The notes beneath the pieces were generated by a model. That model was not told the origin of the DNA, ran no database searches, and saw only the letters and a list, made by a program, of their open reading frames with translations. A program made the position numbers and the translations under genes. Below, piece by piece: positions 55,990-63,885 of a stretch of DNA of 64,000 nucleotides (the first letter of the stretch is position 1; every line of letters starts with the position of its first letter). The stretch lies in assembly GCA_039819485.1 (NCBI GenBank), contig JBCBRY010000030.1:18041-82040 (forward strand). The letters are read 5' to 3'. Origin of the DNA: UBA6168 sp039819485. GTDB lineage: Bacteria > Bacteroidota > Bacteroidia > Chitinophagales > Saprospiraceae.

Positions 55990-56530
55990 TAATTTATTAG
56001 TCGGCAAAACACCTGAAGAAGTCTTGATATTCGGACCGAATAAAATGTTCATCGACGAATATTTATGGTTTGAGGAAAATGCGGGTATTGTAGTGGCTTA
56101 CCAGGTTAAAGAACATGATACCGAAGGTCATTTTGGTATTCTTCGAGGCGTCGATATGATCGAAATTTTCGGACAAGCCGGCACCTCCGCCTGTACCGCT
56201 TTAGAAGGTAAAAAACAAAACAAAACCCGGGATGAATTGGCCGAAAACTTCCGGTTTGTCTTTTTGGGAGTGGATCAATGCCGCTTTTCTGGAATGGCCA
56301 AAGCTGGAGAGATCTTGATCTGTTTCGGCAAAATCCGCTCTTACCGTTTTCGGCAAATGACCTTGGACGGAAGCCTCTATAAAGTCCCCAACGACTTTGA
56401 TTACCACCATTTTTTTAACTCCTTTTCTGAAGTGGATTTTCAGAAGGAAGCACTTCCCGATACTTTCAGTGAAGTAGCCAACTTTAAAAAGCTATCGGGC
56501 CGAGCCATCAAAATCGATAAGATAATTTGA
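55976..56530 (+). CDS. FabZ-like hotdog protein with shortened active-site loop, module B
   Basis: A 184-aa paralogue of the module A protein. The active-site stretch GHFGILRGVDMIE again places the acidic residue 11 positions after the His instead of 14, followed by GQAGTSACTAL. The same deletion in both modules means it predates the duplication and is tolerated, which favours a working but unusual enzyme or a structural partner of FabA. A 23-bp repeat array begins directly after its stop. Confidence 0.75.
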   Translation: MTIIDNLLVGKTPEEVLIFGPNKMFIDEYLWFEENAGIVVAYQVKEHDTEGHFGILRGVDMIEIFGQAGTSACTALEGKKQNKTRDELAENFRFVFLGVDQCRFSGMAKAGEILICFGKIRSYRFRQMTLDGSLYKVPNDFDYHHFFNSFSEVDFQKEALPDTFSEVANFKKLSGRAIKIDKII

Positions 56531-56533
56531 GGG

Positions 56534-56740
56534 GTCAGACCGCTGCGCTGTCAGAAGTCAGACCGCTGTGCTGTCAGAAGTCAGACCGCTGTGCTGTCAG
56601 AAGTCAGACCGCTGTGCTGTCAGGGGTCAGACCGCTGCGCTGTCAGAAGTCAGACTATTTAGCTGTCTGACCTCTGACAATGAAATGGTCTGACCTCCGA
56701 CAGCGCAGCGGTCTGACCCCTGACAGCGCAGCGATCTAAC
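56534..56740. repeat. 23-bp tandem repeat array with inverted half (6 direct + 3 inverted units)
   Basis: Units starting gtcagac occur at 56534, 56557, 56580, 56603, 56626 and 56649, exactly 23 bp apart (core accgctgygctgtca; the sixth is degenerate). From 56672 three units in the opposite orientation follow, also 23 bp each (56672, 56695, 56718). The RNA would fold into one long stem. It fills the spacer between the FabZ-like and ACP genes of module B. It is not a CRISPR: there are no spacers. Confidence 0.9.
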
Positions 56741-56765
56741 CTCCTAATTTCTAAAACAAATAAAA

Positions 56766-57026
56766 ATGACAAGAGAAGAAGCATTAAACAACATCGTAGA
56801 AATCCTGAAAACCATTCGATTGGTCAATCAAAAAGCATTGGCAAATATTAGTGAAGACAGTGATTTCATCAAAGATTTAGGCTTGCCTTCCGCGGAAGTC
56901 ATCAACATTATTGCGAAAGCAGAAGACCAATTTGGGTTGGAGTTCGATGATGATGATGTGGATGAGTTGGGCTCAAAAGTAAAAGATACCATTGACCTGA
57001 TAATTAAAACAGCAGAAGCTAACTAA
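56766..57026 (+). CDS. Acyl carrier protein, module B
   Basis: An 86-aa ACP, very similar to that of module A. Phosphopantetheine Ser S42 lies in DLGLPSAEVINI, again with Pro in place of the usual Asp before Ser. Acidic helix FDDDDVDELG. The ketosynthase gene starts at the very next nucleotide after its stop. The PSA motif in both copies may set a specific phosphopantetheinyl transferase or partner preference. Confidence 0.9.
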   Translation: MTREEALNNIVEILKTIRLVNQKALANISEDSDFIKDLGLPSAEVINIIAKAEDQFGLEFDDDDVDELGSKVKDTIDLIIKTAEAN

Positions 57027-58379
57027 ATGATGGACAGAAAGGTAGCAGTCGTTGGTATGGGCGGCGTTTTTCCCAGTTGTTCTTCCCTATCTGAATTTGA
57101 GGAAAAACTCTTTACCAACCAAAGCTTAATCAGGGAATGGGAAGAAGCAAAAAATTATGGCAAAAAACTTCGGTCGTCCGTTTGTGGGTACGTTACCCTG
57201 GAAGAGGCCGGTTTGGAAGCCTGTTATTCCAGTTCAAACCAGGAGTATCCGGAAATATATTTGGATAAGCGCGAACGCATTCCAATACAAAATACAGCAA
57301 CCGCAGATATTGGCAGTGTCTGGGCAATGCTGTCTTCTCTTGATGCCATTGAAATGTCGAATTGGAATGCACGTGAAGTGCAATCTGAAAGAACGGGCGT
57401 TTCCATCGGTTCAGGCGGGGGCGGCCATACCGTTTTGAGGCAGGCCTGGAATAGTTTTTTTCATCTGGGAAAAAAATCTCGGGCCATTGGCGGACATGGA
57501 GTAGACCGTACGATGGGATATAGAGATGCCGCAAATGTTTCTTGTTTAATAAAAAACAAGGGCGTATGTGAGGCAATAGGTTCTGCCTGTGCAACCGGTT
57601 TGGGCAATATAGGCTATGCTTATCGTTTGATTAAATTCGGCATACAAGATCGGATGTTGGCCGGAGGGGTAGAAGGAACCTCCCTGGAAACTTTTACCGG
57701 ATTTGATGCAATGGCGGTATTAAGCCGCAGTTACTCACCTGAAGAAAGTTCAAGGCCTTTTGACCGTACCAGAAATGGTTTTGTCTGTTCTTTTGGAGGG
57801 GCCGTTGTCGCTTTGGAGGAATTGAAATCTGCCGAAGCAAGAGGTGCCAACATTATCGCCATCATCGACGGTTATTTTAATAATTCCGATGGCGACGGGG
57901 ACATGTTCGCCCCTTCCTTCAATGGGCAACAACGCTTGTGGAATGGATTGAAATCAGAAGTCCCGCATTTAAATCCGGAGGTAGTTAATGTGCACGGCAC
58001 TTCAACCCCGGTAGGAGACGGCATCGAATTGTTTAGCACCATTGATGCGCTTGGAGAGACCGGCTATCATATTGCGGCACCCAAATCTCAATTTGGACAT
58101 ATGTTAGGGGCTGCGGGAGCCGTTGAGTTCATTGCATCCTTGTTAATGCTTAAAAAGCAAAAGACAACACCCTGCCTCAATGCCAACTGGCTCGCCGAAA
58201 CACTGGAGCCCGTCCAGGAAAGCGATAATTGGCAAGGGACGATGAAGACGGTCTCTGAATTCAGACACCTTTTGCCTACCTCATCTTTGGCAAAAGAAAT
58301 CAATCAATTAGTTTCCTTGAATTATGGTTTTGGTGGTACCAACAGTGGCATCATCCTTTCAAAATATGAAGGAAAATAA
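57027..58379 (+). CDS. 3-oxoacyl-ACP synthase, KAS I/II (FabB/FabF) type, module B
   Basis: A 450-aa ketosynthase paralogous to that at 46459. Triad C188 (GSACATG), H323 (VHGTSTPVG), H358 (SQFGHMLGAAG); C-terminal NYGFGGTNSGI. The N-terminal ~30-residue insert with YPEIYLDKRERIPIQ is shared with the module A copy and therefore a subfamily feature. Start ATG directly follows the ACP stop. Condensing enzyme for chain extension on the module B ACP. Confidence 0.9.
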   Translation: MMDRKVAVVGMGGVFPSCSSLSEFEEKLFTNQSLIREWEEAKNYGKKLRSSVCGYVTLEEAGLEACYSSSNQEYPEIYLDKRERIPIQNTATADIGSVWAMLSSLDAIEMSNWNAREVQSERTGVSIGSGGGGHTVLRQAWNSFFHLGKKSRAIGGHGVDRTMGYRDAANVSCLIKNKGVCEAIGSACATGLGNIGYAYRLIKFGIQDRMLAGGVEGTSLETFTGFDAMAVLSRSYSPEESSRPFDRTRNGFVCSFGGAVVALEELKSAEARGANIIAIIDGYFNNSDGDGDMFAPSFNGQQRLWNGLKSEVPHLNPEVVNVHGTSTPVGDGIELFSTIDALGETGYHIAAPKSQFGHMLGAAGAVEFIASLLMLKKQKTTPCLNANWLAETLEPVQESDNWQGTMKTVSEFRHLLPTSSLAKEINQLVSLNYGFGGTNSGIILSKYEGK

Positions 58380-58437
58380 TTTAGCCGTAAGCTGTAGTGA
58401 CAAATAAACTTGTGACATTTAGTTCCCTGCGAGCTTT

Positions 58438-58481
58438 GCGGTCTCTGCGTGATTACCGGCAAATTTCCACGCAGAGACCGC
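58438..58481. repeat. 14-bp inverted repeat (GCGGTCTCTGCGTG type)
   Basis: Arms gcggtctctgcgtg (58438-58451) and its reverse complement (58468-58481) with a 16-nt loop; homology extends imperfectly outward for about 15 nt. It lies in the 212-nt gap between the module B ketosynthase and the third ACP and may end the upstream transcript, though no T-run follows. Confidence 0.6.
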
Positions 58482-58591
58482 GGAGTTCACAGAGAATTTT
58501 ATAATACAAGGTTTTCTGTCCATACAGCTAAAAACCAACATAACTAAAGTCGAAGATTATTCAAAGCATTAAATATCCGAACCATAAAACG

Positions 58592-58837
58592 ATGAACAAC
58601 GAACACGTGGAAAAATTGAAAGACATCCTTCGAGCAAGTCTGCTGGAAGAGGAATTATCTATTAATGCAGATGATCATTTAGCAGATGAATTAGGACTGG
58701 ACTCAATAGGCTATGTAGACCTGACCGTAAAAATCGAGTTGACCTTTGGAATAGTGCTTAGCAACAGGTCGATCAGGGCTGCCAAAACCTTTCAAGATTT
58801 GGTGAACCTGGTTTCAAAACACAGTGCAAATGGATAA
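58592..58837 (+). CDS. Third acyl carrier protein
   Basis: An 81-aa ACP, different from the two module ACPs. The phosphopantetheine Ser is S38 in the classical ELGLDSIGYVDL, with the Asp before it. It ends overlapping the LnmK-like gene by 14 nt, so the two are a translational pair. In polyketide-type pathways LnmK-like proteins act on an ACP-bound acyl group, which fits. Confidence 0.88.
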   Translation: MNNEHVEKLKDILRASLLEEELSINADDHLADELGLDSIGYVDLTVKIELTFGIVLSNRSIRAAKTFQDLVNLVSKHSANG

Positions 58838-59723
58838 ATCAGCTAACTCAACAGGAACGGCCCACCAAGCCGAAAAAAAAATCAGTATGCCGCAGATGTG
58901 TATTGATGGCTTATCCGAAAATTGGTTGTTTAAGTACTTTGGTGCCAACCACTGGGCAATGCTTTGCAGTGGTTTGGGAACGGATTCAACTCATTTACAA
59001 AATGCAGAGGGAGACCGTTTGTATGCTTCTTTTGTAAGAATTAAAATCGACGCGGAACAACCGCTTAACTCATTTAAAGAAAACGAACATATTCAGTTCA
59101 ATGGGCAAATTCAGCGGTATGGAAATGCGATGTATTTCAGTAATTTTGAGCTTAGTTCCAAAGAAGAAAAATCCAAAAATTTAAGCGCAAAATTAATGAC
59201 TGTTTTTTCTGCCAGGGAATCTGCGGGCAACCAAAAACTATTGCGAAGCGAAGTAAAAAATAACAACTCTATTGTAAAGGCCTTAAATGCAATGCCTGAA
59301 TTCGGCATGGAGTACCGAAAAATAAAAAAGCAAAAAACAAAGCAAATATGTTTAAAGGGTTATGACTTTGCCATTGACGATGATGTGGTTTTTGAAAAAG
59401 AATATAATTTAAATCCTTATTATGATGTAAATGGTGTTGGATTAATTTATTTCGCTGCCTATCCGACTATTAGCGACAACTGTGAAAGCTATTATTTTAA
59501 CGAAGTGAACAACCAGTTTGACAGAAGGTGGGAACAGCATTATTTCACTTTAGCAAGAGATATTATGTATTATGCCAATTGCGAATTATCCGACACTATT
59601 ATTTACCATTTAAATAAAATAGAAAAAGTAAAGCGGGGCATCGTTAAGATAACAAGCTCCCTCTACCGAAAGTCAGACAAATTATTGATGGCAAAAATTT
59701 TCACGCTTAAAAAATTGAAGTAG
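58824..59723 (+). CDS. LnmK/Pnap_2097-like double-hotdog protein
   Basis: A 299-aa protein. The stretch MPQMCIDGLSENWLFKYFGANHW near residue 24 resembles the start of the LnmK / Pnap_2097 biosynthetic family, and a second hotdog-like half follows (IYHLNKIEKVKRGIVKI near the end). LnmK in leinamycin biosynthesis is a bifunctional acyltransferase/decarboxylase that loads an acyl group on an ACP; the family also occurs in uncharacterised clusters next to an ACP, as here. Assignment rests on the N-terminal motif and context. The gene is more A/T-rich than the module genes. Confidence 0.55.
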   Translation: MQMDKSANSTGTAHQAEKKISMPQMCIDGLSENWLFKYFGANHWAMLCSGLGTDSTHLQNAEGDRLYASFVRIKIDAEQPLNSFKENEHIQFNGQIQRYGNAMYFSNFELSSKEEKSKNLSAKLMTVFSARESAGNQKLLRSEVKNNNSIVKALNAMPEFGMEYRKIKKQKTKQICLKGYDFAIDDDVVFEKEYNLNPYYDVNGVGLIYFAAYPTISDNCESYYFNEVNNQFDRRWEQHYFTLARDIMYYANCELSDTIIYHLNKIEKVKRGIVKITSSLYRKSDKLLMAKIFTLKKLK

Positions 59724-59804
59724 ACGATTCAGTTCAGTTATAAAAATTAAACCGGCTAATTTTTTTATGAGACAGCCGCCCGCCCCGGATAAAATTCTTT
59801 CACA

Positions 59805-60569
59805 ATGAAAATCATTCAAAAAAAAGTAACTGAACTCAATCATTCAGAATCTGAGCAACTGAAAGCGCTGATTTACAGATATTTTAATTCGGCTTCGCCA
59901 AAGTTTATTGCGGACAGGTTGGAAAAAGACTATGGGTATGACATTGTGATGATTAAAAAAGGGGACCTTATTCAAGGCGTAAATTATTACCATTTAATCA
60001 AACATAAGGAAGCTAATTGGAATCGCCCAAACTACATTTTTCATTTTGGACAGGCGATGAAAAGAAGTGGGTACCGAGGCAATGTTATTTGGAGATTGGG
60101 AAATTGGTACGCTCGAAAAAATATAGGAGCGACCTATTTGCTGCAAAATATAACCGGCATTGCCTCATTTATTTCTCCCAGGGCTTTTGAGAATTTCACA
60201 CTCCGGTTTCCAAAGTGCCACGCTGAATTAAAAACAGACTGTGATATAAATATTCGAAATTTCCTGACAGATTATTTTAATCGTATTAGAGGAATATCCA
60301 TTAACTACAATCATGGTTTTTGCTATGACAATCCGGAATTAGAAAAAGAGGAAATCACGGAAGACTGGAATAAAATATACCGTGCAAAAAATAATGCTAT
60401 TAACCATTTATTTATTAAGGTCGGTATTATAAAAATGGAAAACAATCGTATTTATAAAATGCCTCGCCATATTTCTGTTTGTGGCATTCACAGGCCATTG
60501 ACCTTCAATAATCGGCTGCAATTACCTTATTGTTGTCCTAAAATAAAACATATACCACTAACCGAATAA
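59805..60569 (+). CDS. GNAT-like protein of unknown substrate
   Basis: A 254-aa protein. Residues 1-110 have an acyltransferase-like pattern: helix, strand YDIVMIKKGDLIQGVNYYH, then FGQAMKRSGYRGNVIW, which recalls the acetyl-CoA binding motif A (Q/R-x-x-G-x-G/A). The C-terminal half is unlike common GNAT proteins. It has no signal peptide. It may acylate a precursor or the product of the neighbouring acyl locus; the assignment is tentative. A/T-rich like the preceding gene. Confidence 0.45.
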   Translation: MKIIQKKVTELNHSESEQLKALIYRYFNSASPKFIADRLEKDYGYDIVMIKKGDLIQGVNYYHLIKHKEANWNRPNYIFHFGQAMKRSGYRGNVIWRLGNWYARKNIGATYLLQNITGIASFISPRAFENFTLRFPKCHAELKTDCDINIRNFLTDYFNRIRGISINYNHGFCYDNPELEKEEITEDWNKIYRAKNNAINHLFIKVGIIKMENNRIYKMPRHISVCGIHRPLTFNNRLQLPYCCPKIKHIPLTE

Positions 60570-60718
60570 AGAGTGATTTTATTTTTTAACTCTTTCCATT
60601 CCATTTCCTTTACTCTGTATGTCCAATACACCTTCCATTTTGTTCATTTCACATTAAGTTTCGCATTAAGCCACTCGAAATCTTTATTCATTTGAATTAA
60701 AATTAAAACCATTAAAAA

Positions 60719-62554
60719 ATGAATAAAATGATTTTTCGATTTTTTGTAACCACATTATTTTTTTCAGTCTTTCTGTTATCTGCTTGCAACAAGGAAGATG
60801 ACCTTCCTACAGACAACCACAATCTCGAAGACGAACTGATTGACACCCTGACCGCTTCTAACGGAGTACAATTCGTCAGAACGCCGGAGGAGTATTTTCA
60901 AAACCTGCCCGATTGGTCTTATGACTACCAATATGTTGAAATTGACGGATTGCGACAAGCATATGCGGAAGCCGGACCTGCCAACGGCGAGGTGGTATTA
61001 TTGCTTCATGGCCAACCCAGTTGGTCTTATTTATATCGAACCATGATTCCGGTATTGGCGGATGCCGGATATAGAGTCATTGCTATGGACCATTTAGGAA
61101 TGGGACGCTCTGACAAACCGGTTGACATTTCGGCATACAGCTATTTGGGACATGCCGATCGATTAGAACGATTTATCCAGCAACTTGGGTTGAGCGATAT
61201 TAATTTGTTTGTGCAAGATTGGGGCAGCCTTATTGGCCTGAGAGTAGCAGGACTTAACCCTGACCGGTTTGCTACGATTAGTGTCGGAAATGGTGCCCTG
61301 CCCGTTATTCCTGAAGGCATCCAGCCAATGACCCCTATTGAGAATCCGGATGAAATTGAAGAGTTGGTATCACCTTTTGCCAGCATACCCGAACAACAGG
61401 AACCCTACTATGAAGGATGCGAGCTGATTGCCGGAGGGAGTTCTTTTGAATTTGATGACTGGGCTTACTATTCTATGAAGGGAGCCTCTTACAAAGCATC
61501 TGAAGTGGTAGAAGCCCTGACCTGGTTTGACCTCTCAGACGATGTAGAGGCAGCCTATGATGCCCCCTTTCCAAGTAGGGCATACATGGCAGGTACTCGT
61601 ACATTTCCTGCATTGGTCAATGAAGTGGCAGGTGTAAACATGGAAGCATGGGCGGGACTTACCGCTTACACCAAGCCTTTTCTGACAATATGGGGAACAA
61701 ACGATGATGGCTCACTCGGAACTTGTGAGGCGCAACAAACTTTTATAGAAAATGTGCCTGGGGCTGAAGGAAAACCACACGTAAGGCTTGACGAAGCTGG
61801 ACATTTCCTACAGAGTGACCAGGGCGAAGAGATCGCCCGTCGACTCGTCGAATTCTATGCGACGGATTGGGAGAACACCTCCACAGACCCATGTTCAAAT
61901 TTTGCTAGCCCGATTCAGAATGAACAAAGAACACAAATGTTGGGACTTCCTTCAGATCTAAGAAATTTCAGATATGGAGAAGTACTTCCCACATTTGAAT
62001 GCGGTAGTGGATTGGTCACAGAAGTGTACGCCACAATCAGTTTCAATGACTGTCCAGAAGATGATTGGTATGCACTAAACGCTGATGTCTTAAAAAACCA
62101 GCTGGGAGCATTAAGTGTAAGATTAAACGGACCAAGACATTGGCTAACAAACGGGCTCACAAGCAACAGTGGTGGTAGTGATTTTGAAAAAATAGCGACC
62201 TTTGGGAATCTGCAAATGGGATTAGCCGCAACAATAAGTGGAACACATAATGAAGGCCCATATTCAGAAAATGGGGTTCAGCGCTCCACGACCTATCTTT
62301 TCAAAGCGGGAAATGAAGTATACAAGCTGGTCAATCCACAGGGGGAAGAATACGTGATGCAGTCCTACAGCAGAAAGATAAACCCCGACCTGGCGATTGA
62401 CGATTTGGCATCTCTTGGTTCCATCCTGAATCTACCTTCAGGGTGGACATTCCAGGCAGAAATACTGTCGGCCGATTTGGAGTTAGTTGCCGATGGGATA
62501 GCCATCGTCATTCAAGATGAATTGGAAAATTCTTACCAGAAGGTGGAGGATTAA
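60719..62554 (+). CDS. Lipoprotein haloalkane dehalogenase-like hydrolase with extra C-terminal domain
   Basis: A 611-aa protein. Lipoprotein signal with lipobox LLSAC (C23). Residues ~75-385 are an α/β-hydrolase close to class I haloalkane dehalogenases: HGQPSWSYLYR (H97; the Glu/Asn usual after HG is Gln), nucleophile D167 in VQDWGS with the neighbouring W168 that binds halide in the family, and catalytic His H362 in AGHFLQSDQGEE. Residues ~390-611 form a second, unrecognised β-rich domain with DCPEDDWYALNADVLKNQLG. It is probably anchored in the outer membrane. Hydrolysis of a halide, or of an ester or epoxide, is possible. Confidence 0.75.
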   Translation: MNKMIFRFFVTTLFFSVFLLSACNKEDDLPTDNHNLEDELIDTLTASNGVQFVRTPEEYFQNLPDWSYDYQYVEIDGLRQAYAEAGPANGEVVLLLHGQPSWSYLYRTMIPVLADAGYRVIAMDHLGMGRSDKPVDISAYSYLGHADRLERFIQQLGLSDINLFVQDWGSLIGLRVAGLNPDRFATISVGNGALPVIPEGIQPMTPIENPDEIEELVSPFASIPEQQEPYYEGCELIAGGSSFEFDDWAYYSMKGASYKASEVVEALTWFDLSDDVEAAYDAPFPSRAYMAGTRTFPALVNEVAGVNMEAWAGLTAYTKPFLTIWGTNDDGSLGTCEAQQTFIENVPGAEGKPHVRLDEAGHFLQSDQGEEIARRLVEFYATDWENTSTDPCSNFASPIQNEQRTQMLGLPSDLRNFRYGEVLPTFECGSGLVTEVYATISFNDCPEDDWYALNADVLKNQLGALSVRLNGPRHWLTNGLTSNSGGSDFEKIATFGNLQMGLAATISGTHNEGPYSENGVQRSTTYLFKAGNEVYKLVNPQGEEYVMQSYSRKINPDLAIDDLASLGSILNLPSGWTFQAEILSADLELVADGIAIVIQDELENSYQKVED

Positions 62555-62573
62555 GCTACTTAAAAAACACAAA

Positions 62574-62606
62574 AGTGATAGTGCTGAAACTTAAAGCACT
62601 ATCACT
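62574..62606 (+). terminator. 12-bp hairpin after the hydrolase gene
   Basis: agtgatagtgct (62574-62585) pairs with its exact reverse complement (62595-62606) across a 9-nt loop, 20 nt after the stop codon. It probably protects or ends the mRNA; the missing T-run means Rho-independent termination is not assured. Confidence 0.65.
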
Positions 62607-62671
62607 CCTTGACAACCGTAAAAATAAAGGGTGTTTATTTTCTTATGACAGAACAATTTAGTATTTGGACA

Positions 62672-62783
62672 AAAATAAAGAGCGCTAAAAATGACACTTT
62701 TATTTGGGCAAATGTTTAATTTCCAAGCCTCAAAATTTTTTTTCAGGCAAAGGAAAAATGTCATTTTTTTTGACCACCTGCTT
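62672..62783 (+). repeat. ~110-bp inverted repeat, left copy
   Basis: This A/T-rich stretch is closely matched, in inverted orientation, by 63886-64000 (by eye roughly 85-90% identical). It starts aaaataaagagcgctaaaaa, contains tgacacttttattt, then caggcaaaggaaaa and ends near tgaccacctg. Each copy has its own near-palindromic ends (aaaatgacac... / ...gtcattttt). A non-autonomous mobile (MITE-like) element or a regulatory repeat are both possible. Confidence 0.8.
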
Positions 62784-62813
62784 GCTTCTAACTAACTTAA
62801 ACAAGTATTAAAA

Positions 62814-63734
62814 ATGAAGGTAACCTTTCAATACGGAACAACCATTTTATTATTATTATTCAGCTACAATGTGCTGGCTCAAGACTTTGAACTCATTAAA
62901 ATCCAGTCCGCTTATTATCCAAAGCAGACAATAAACGAATCTGCAGTAGATGGAGAAATCGGCTTTTGGGAATGGAATGGGCAACTTGCTATTCCACAGC
63001 TATTAAAAAACGAAAAAACAGTACTGATCCATAAATTGGGATACAGTAATTTGAGGGTTGATATAGAAGGAAGCACTGCCAATGCCTCGGCAGAAGCAAC
63101 AAATTATTATCACACTATTTCCTACACTTTTACTTTGGTGCAAACACTAAGTCCAACGTGGCGGCTCCTTCTGAATGCCAATCCAACGCTTGCTTCGGAT
63201 TTTACCGAATCCTTAAATGATGAAGACTTGTTGTTTCAGGCAAGTGCAATAGCGATGAAAACCAAAAGCAGAAAATTCAAGTATGGATTTGGACTGGCAT
63301 ATACGACCCGCTTTGGGCGGCAATTGGTGATTCCCACTGGAATGGTTCAATACAAAACCGAAAAGATGGTTTTGGACATGCTGCTACCCAATAAGCTATC
63401 TGTCATGTTTAACACGCACCAAGCTGTCAATTTTGGTTTGGAGGCTAAATTGGACGGCGGTTTATTTAATAATAATAGTGAAATCCAAAACGTCAGCACC
63501 ATTATTGACAAAGCAGGTTATAGTCGCTTAAATATAGGGCCTGCCATCACCTTTAAATTGCAAGATGCCATTAGGGTACATCTAACGGGAGGCATGGCTG
63601 TCGGCAGAAGGTTGGAGTTTGTTGACGTAGCAGAAGAAACACTTGACAGAACACCGGAAAATGGCCCTTTTTTTAAGGTCGGCTTATCCTTTAGCCCTCA
63701 AGCAAAAAACGCCGGAGCAACTTTAAATAATTGA
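62814..63734 (+). CDS. Outer-membrane-type β-barrel protein, DUF6268-like
   Basis: A 306-aa protein with a Sec signal peptide (ending NVLAQD). The mature part has alternating β-strand pattern, many aromatic girdle residues and a C-terminal strand typical of outer-membrane proteins (FFKVGLSFSP). Sequence such as LRVDIEGSTANAS and ISYTFTLVQTLSPTWRLLL fits the DUF6268 group. Function unknown; porin-like or surface anchoring. It is enclosed by two inverted ~110-bp repeats, so it may have been moved as a cassette. Confidence 0.6.
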   Translation: MKVTFQYGTTILLLLFSYNVLAQDFELIKIQSAYYPKQTINESAVDGEIGFWEWNGQLAIPQLLKNEKTVLIHKLGYSNLRVDIEGSTANASAEATNYYHTISYTFTLVQTLSPTWRLLLNANPTLASDFTESLNDEDLLFQASAIAMKTKSRKFKYGFGLAYTTRFGRQLVIPTGMVQYKTEKMVLDMLLPNKLSVMFNTHQAVNFGLEAKLDGGLFNNNSEIQNVSTIIDKAGYSRLNIGPAITFKLQDAIRVHLTGGMAVGRRLEFVDVAEETLDRTPENGPFFKVGLSFSPQAKNAGATLNN

Positions 63735-63885
63735 GGAAAATTGAAAAAAAATACCGTTAATAAAATTAATCTCTTCCCGATAAATATCGCTTGCCCTTAG
63801 CCCCCTCCGTTGTTTTTCTTTGGTCGAAGTTGTTTAAAACTTAAAACCAAACTGGTTCCAATCAAATAAATAAATTATAGGTGGG

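Noticed and set aside
56534..56740. Possible CRISPR array
   Set aside because: The 23-bp units follow each other without spacers and change orientation half-way; no cas gene is present.
58824..59723. Ordinary thioesterase or FabZ
   Set aside because: Length (299 aa) and the N-terminal GLSENWL motif do not fit a single-hotdog enzyme; LnmK-like is the better match, with moderate confidence.
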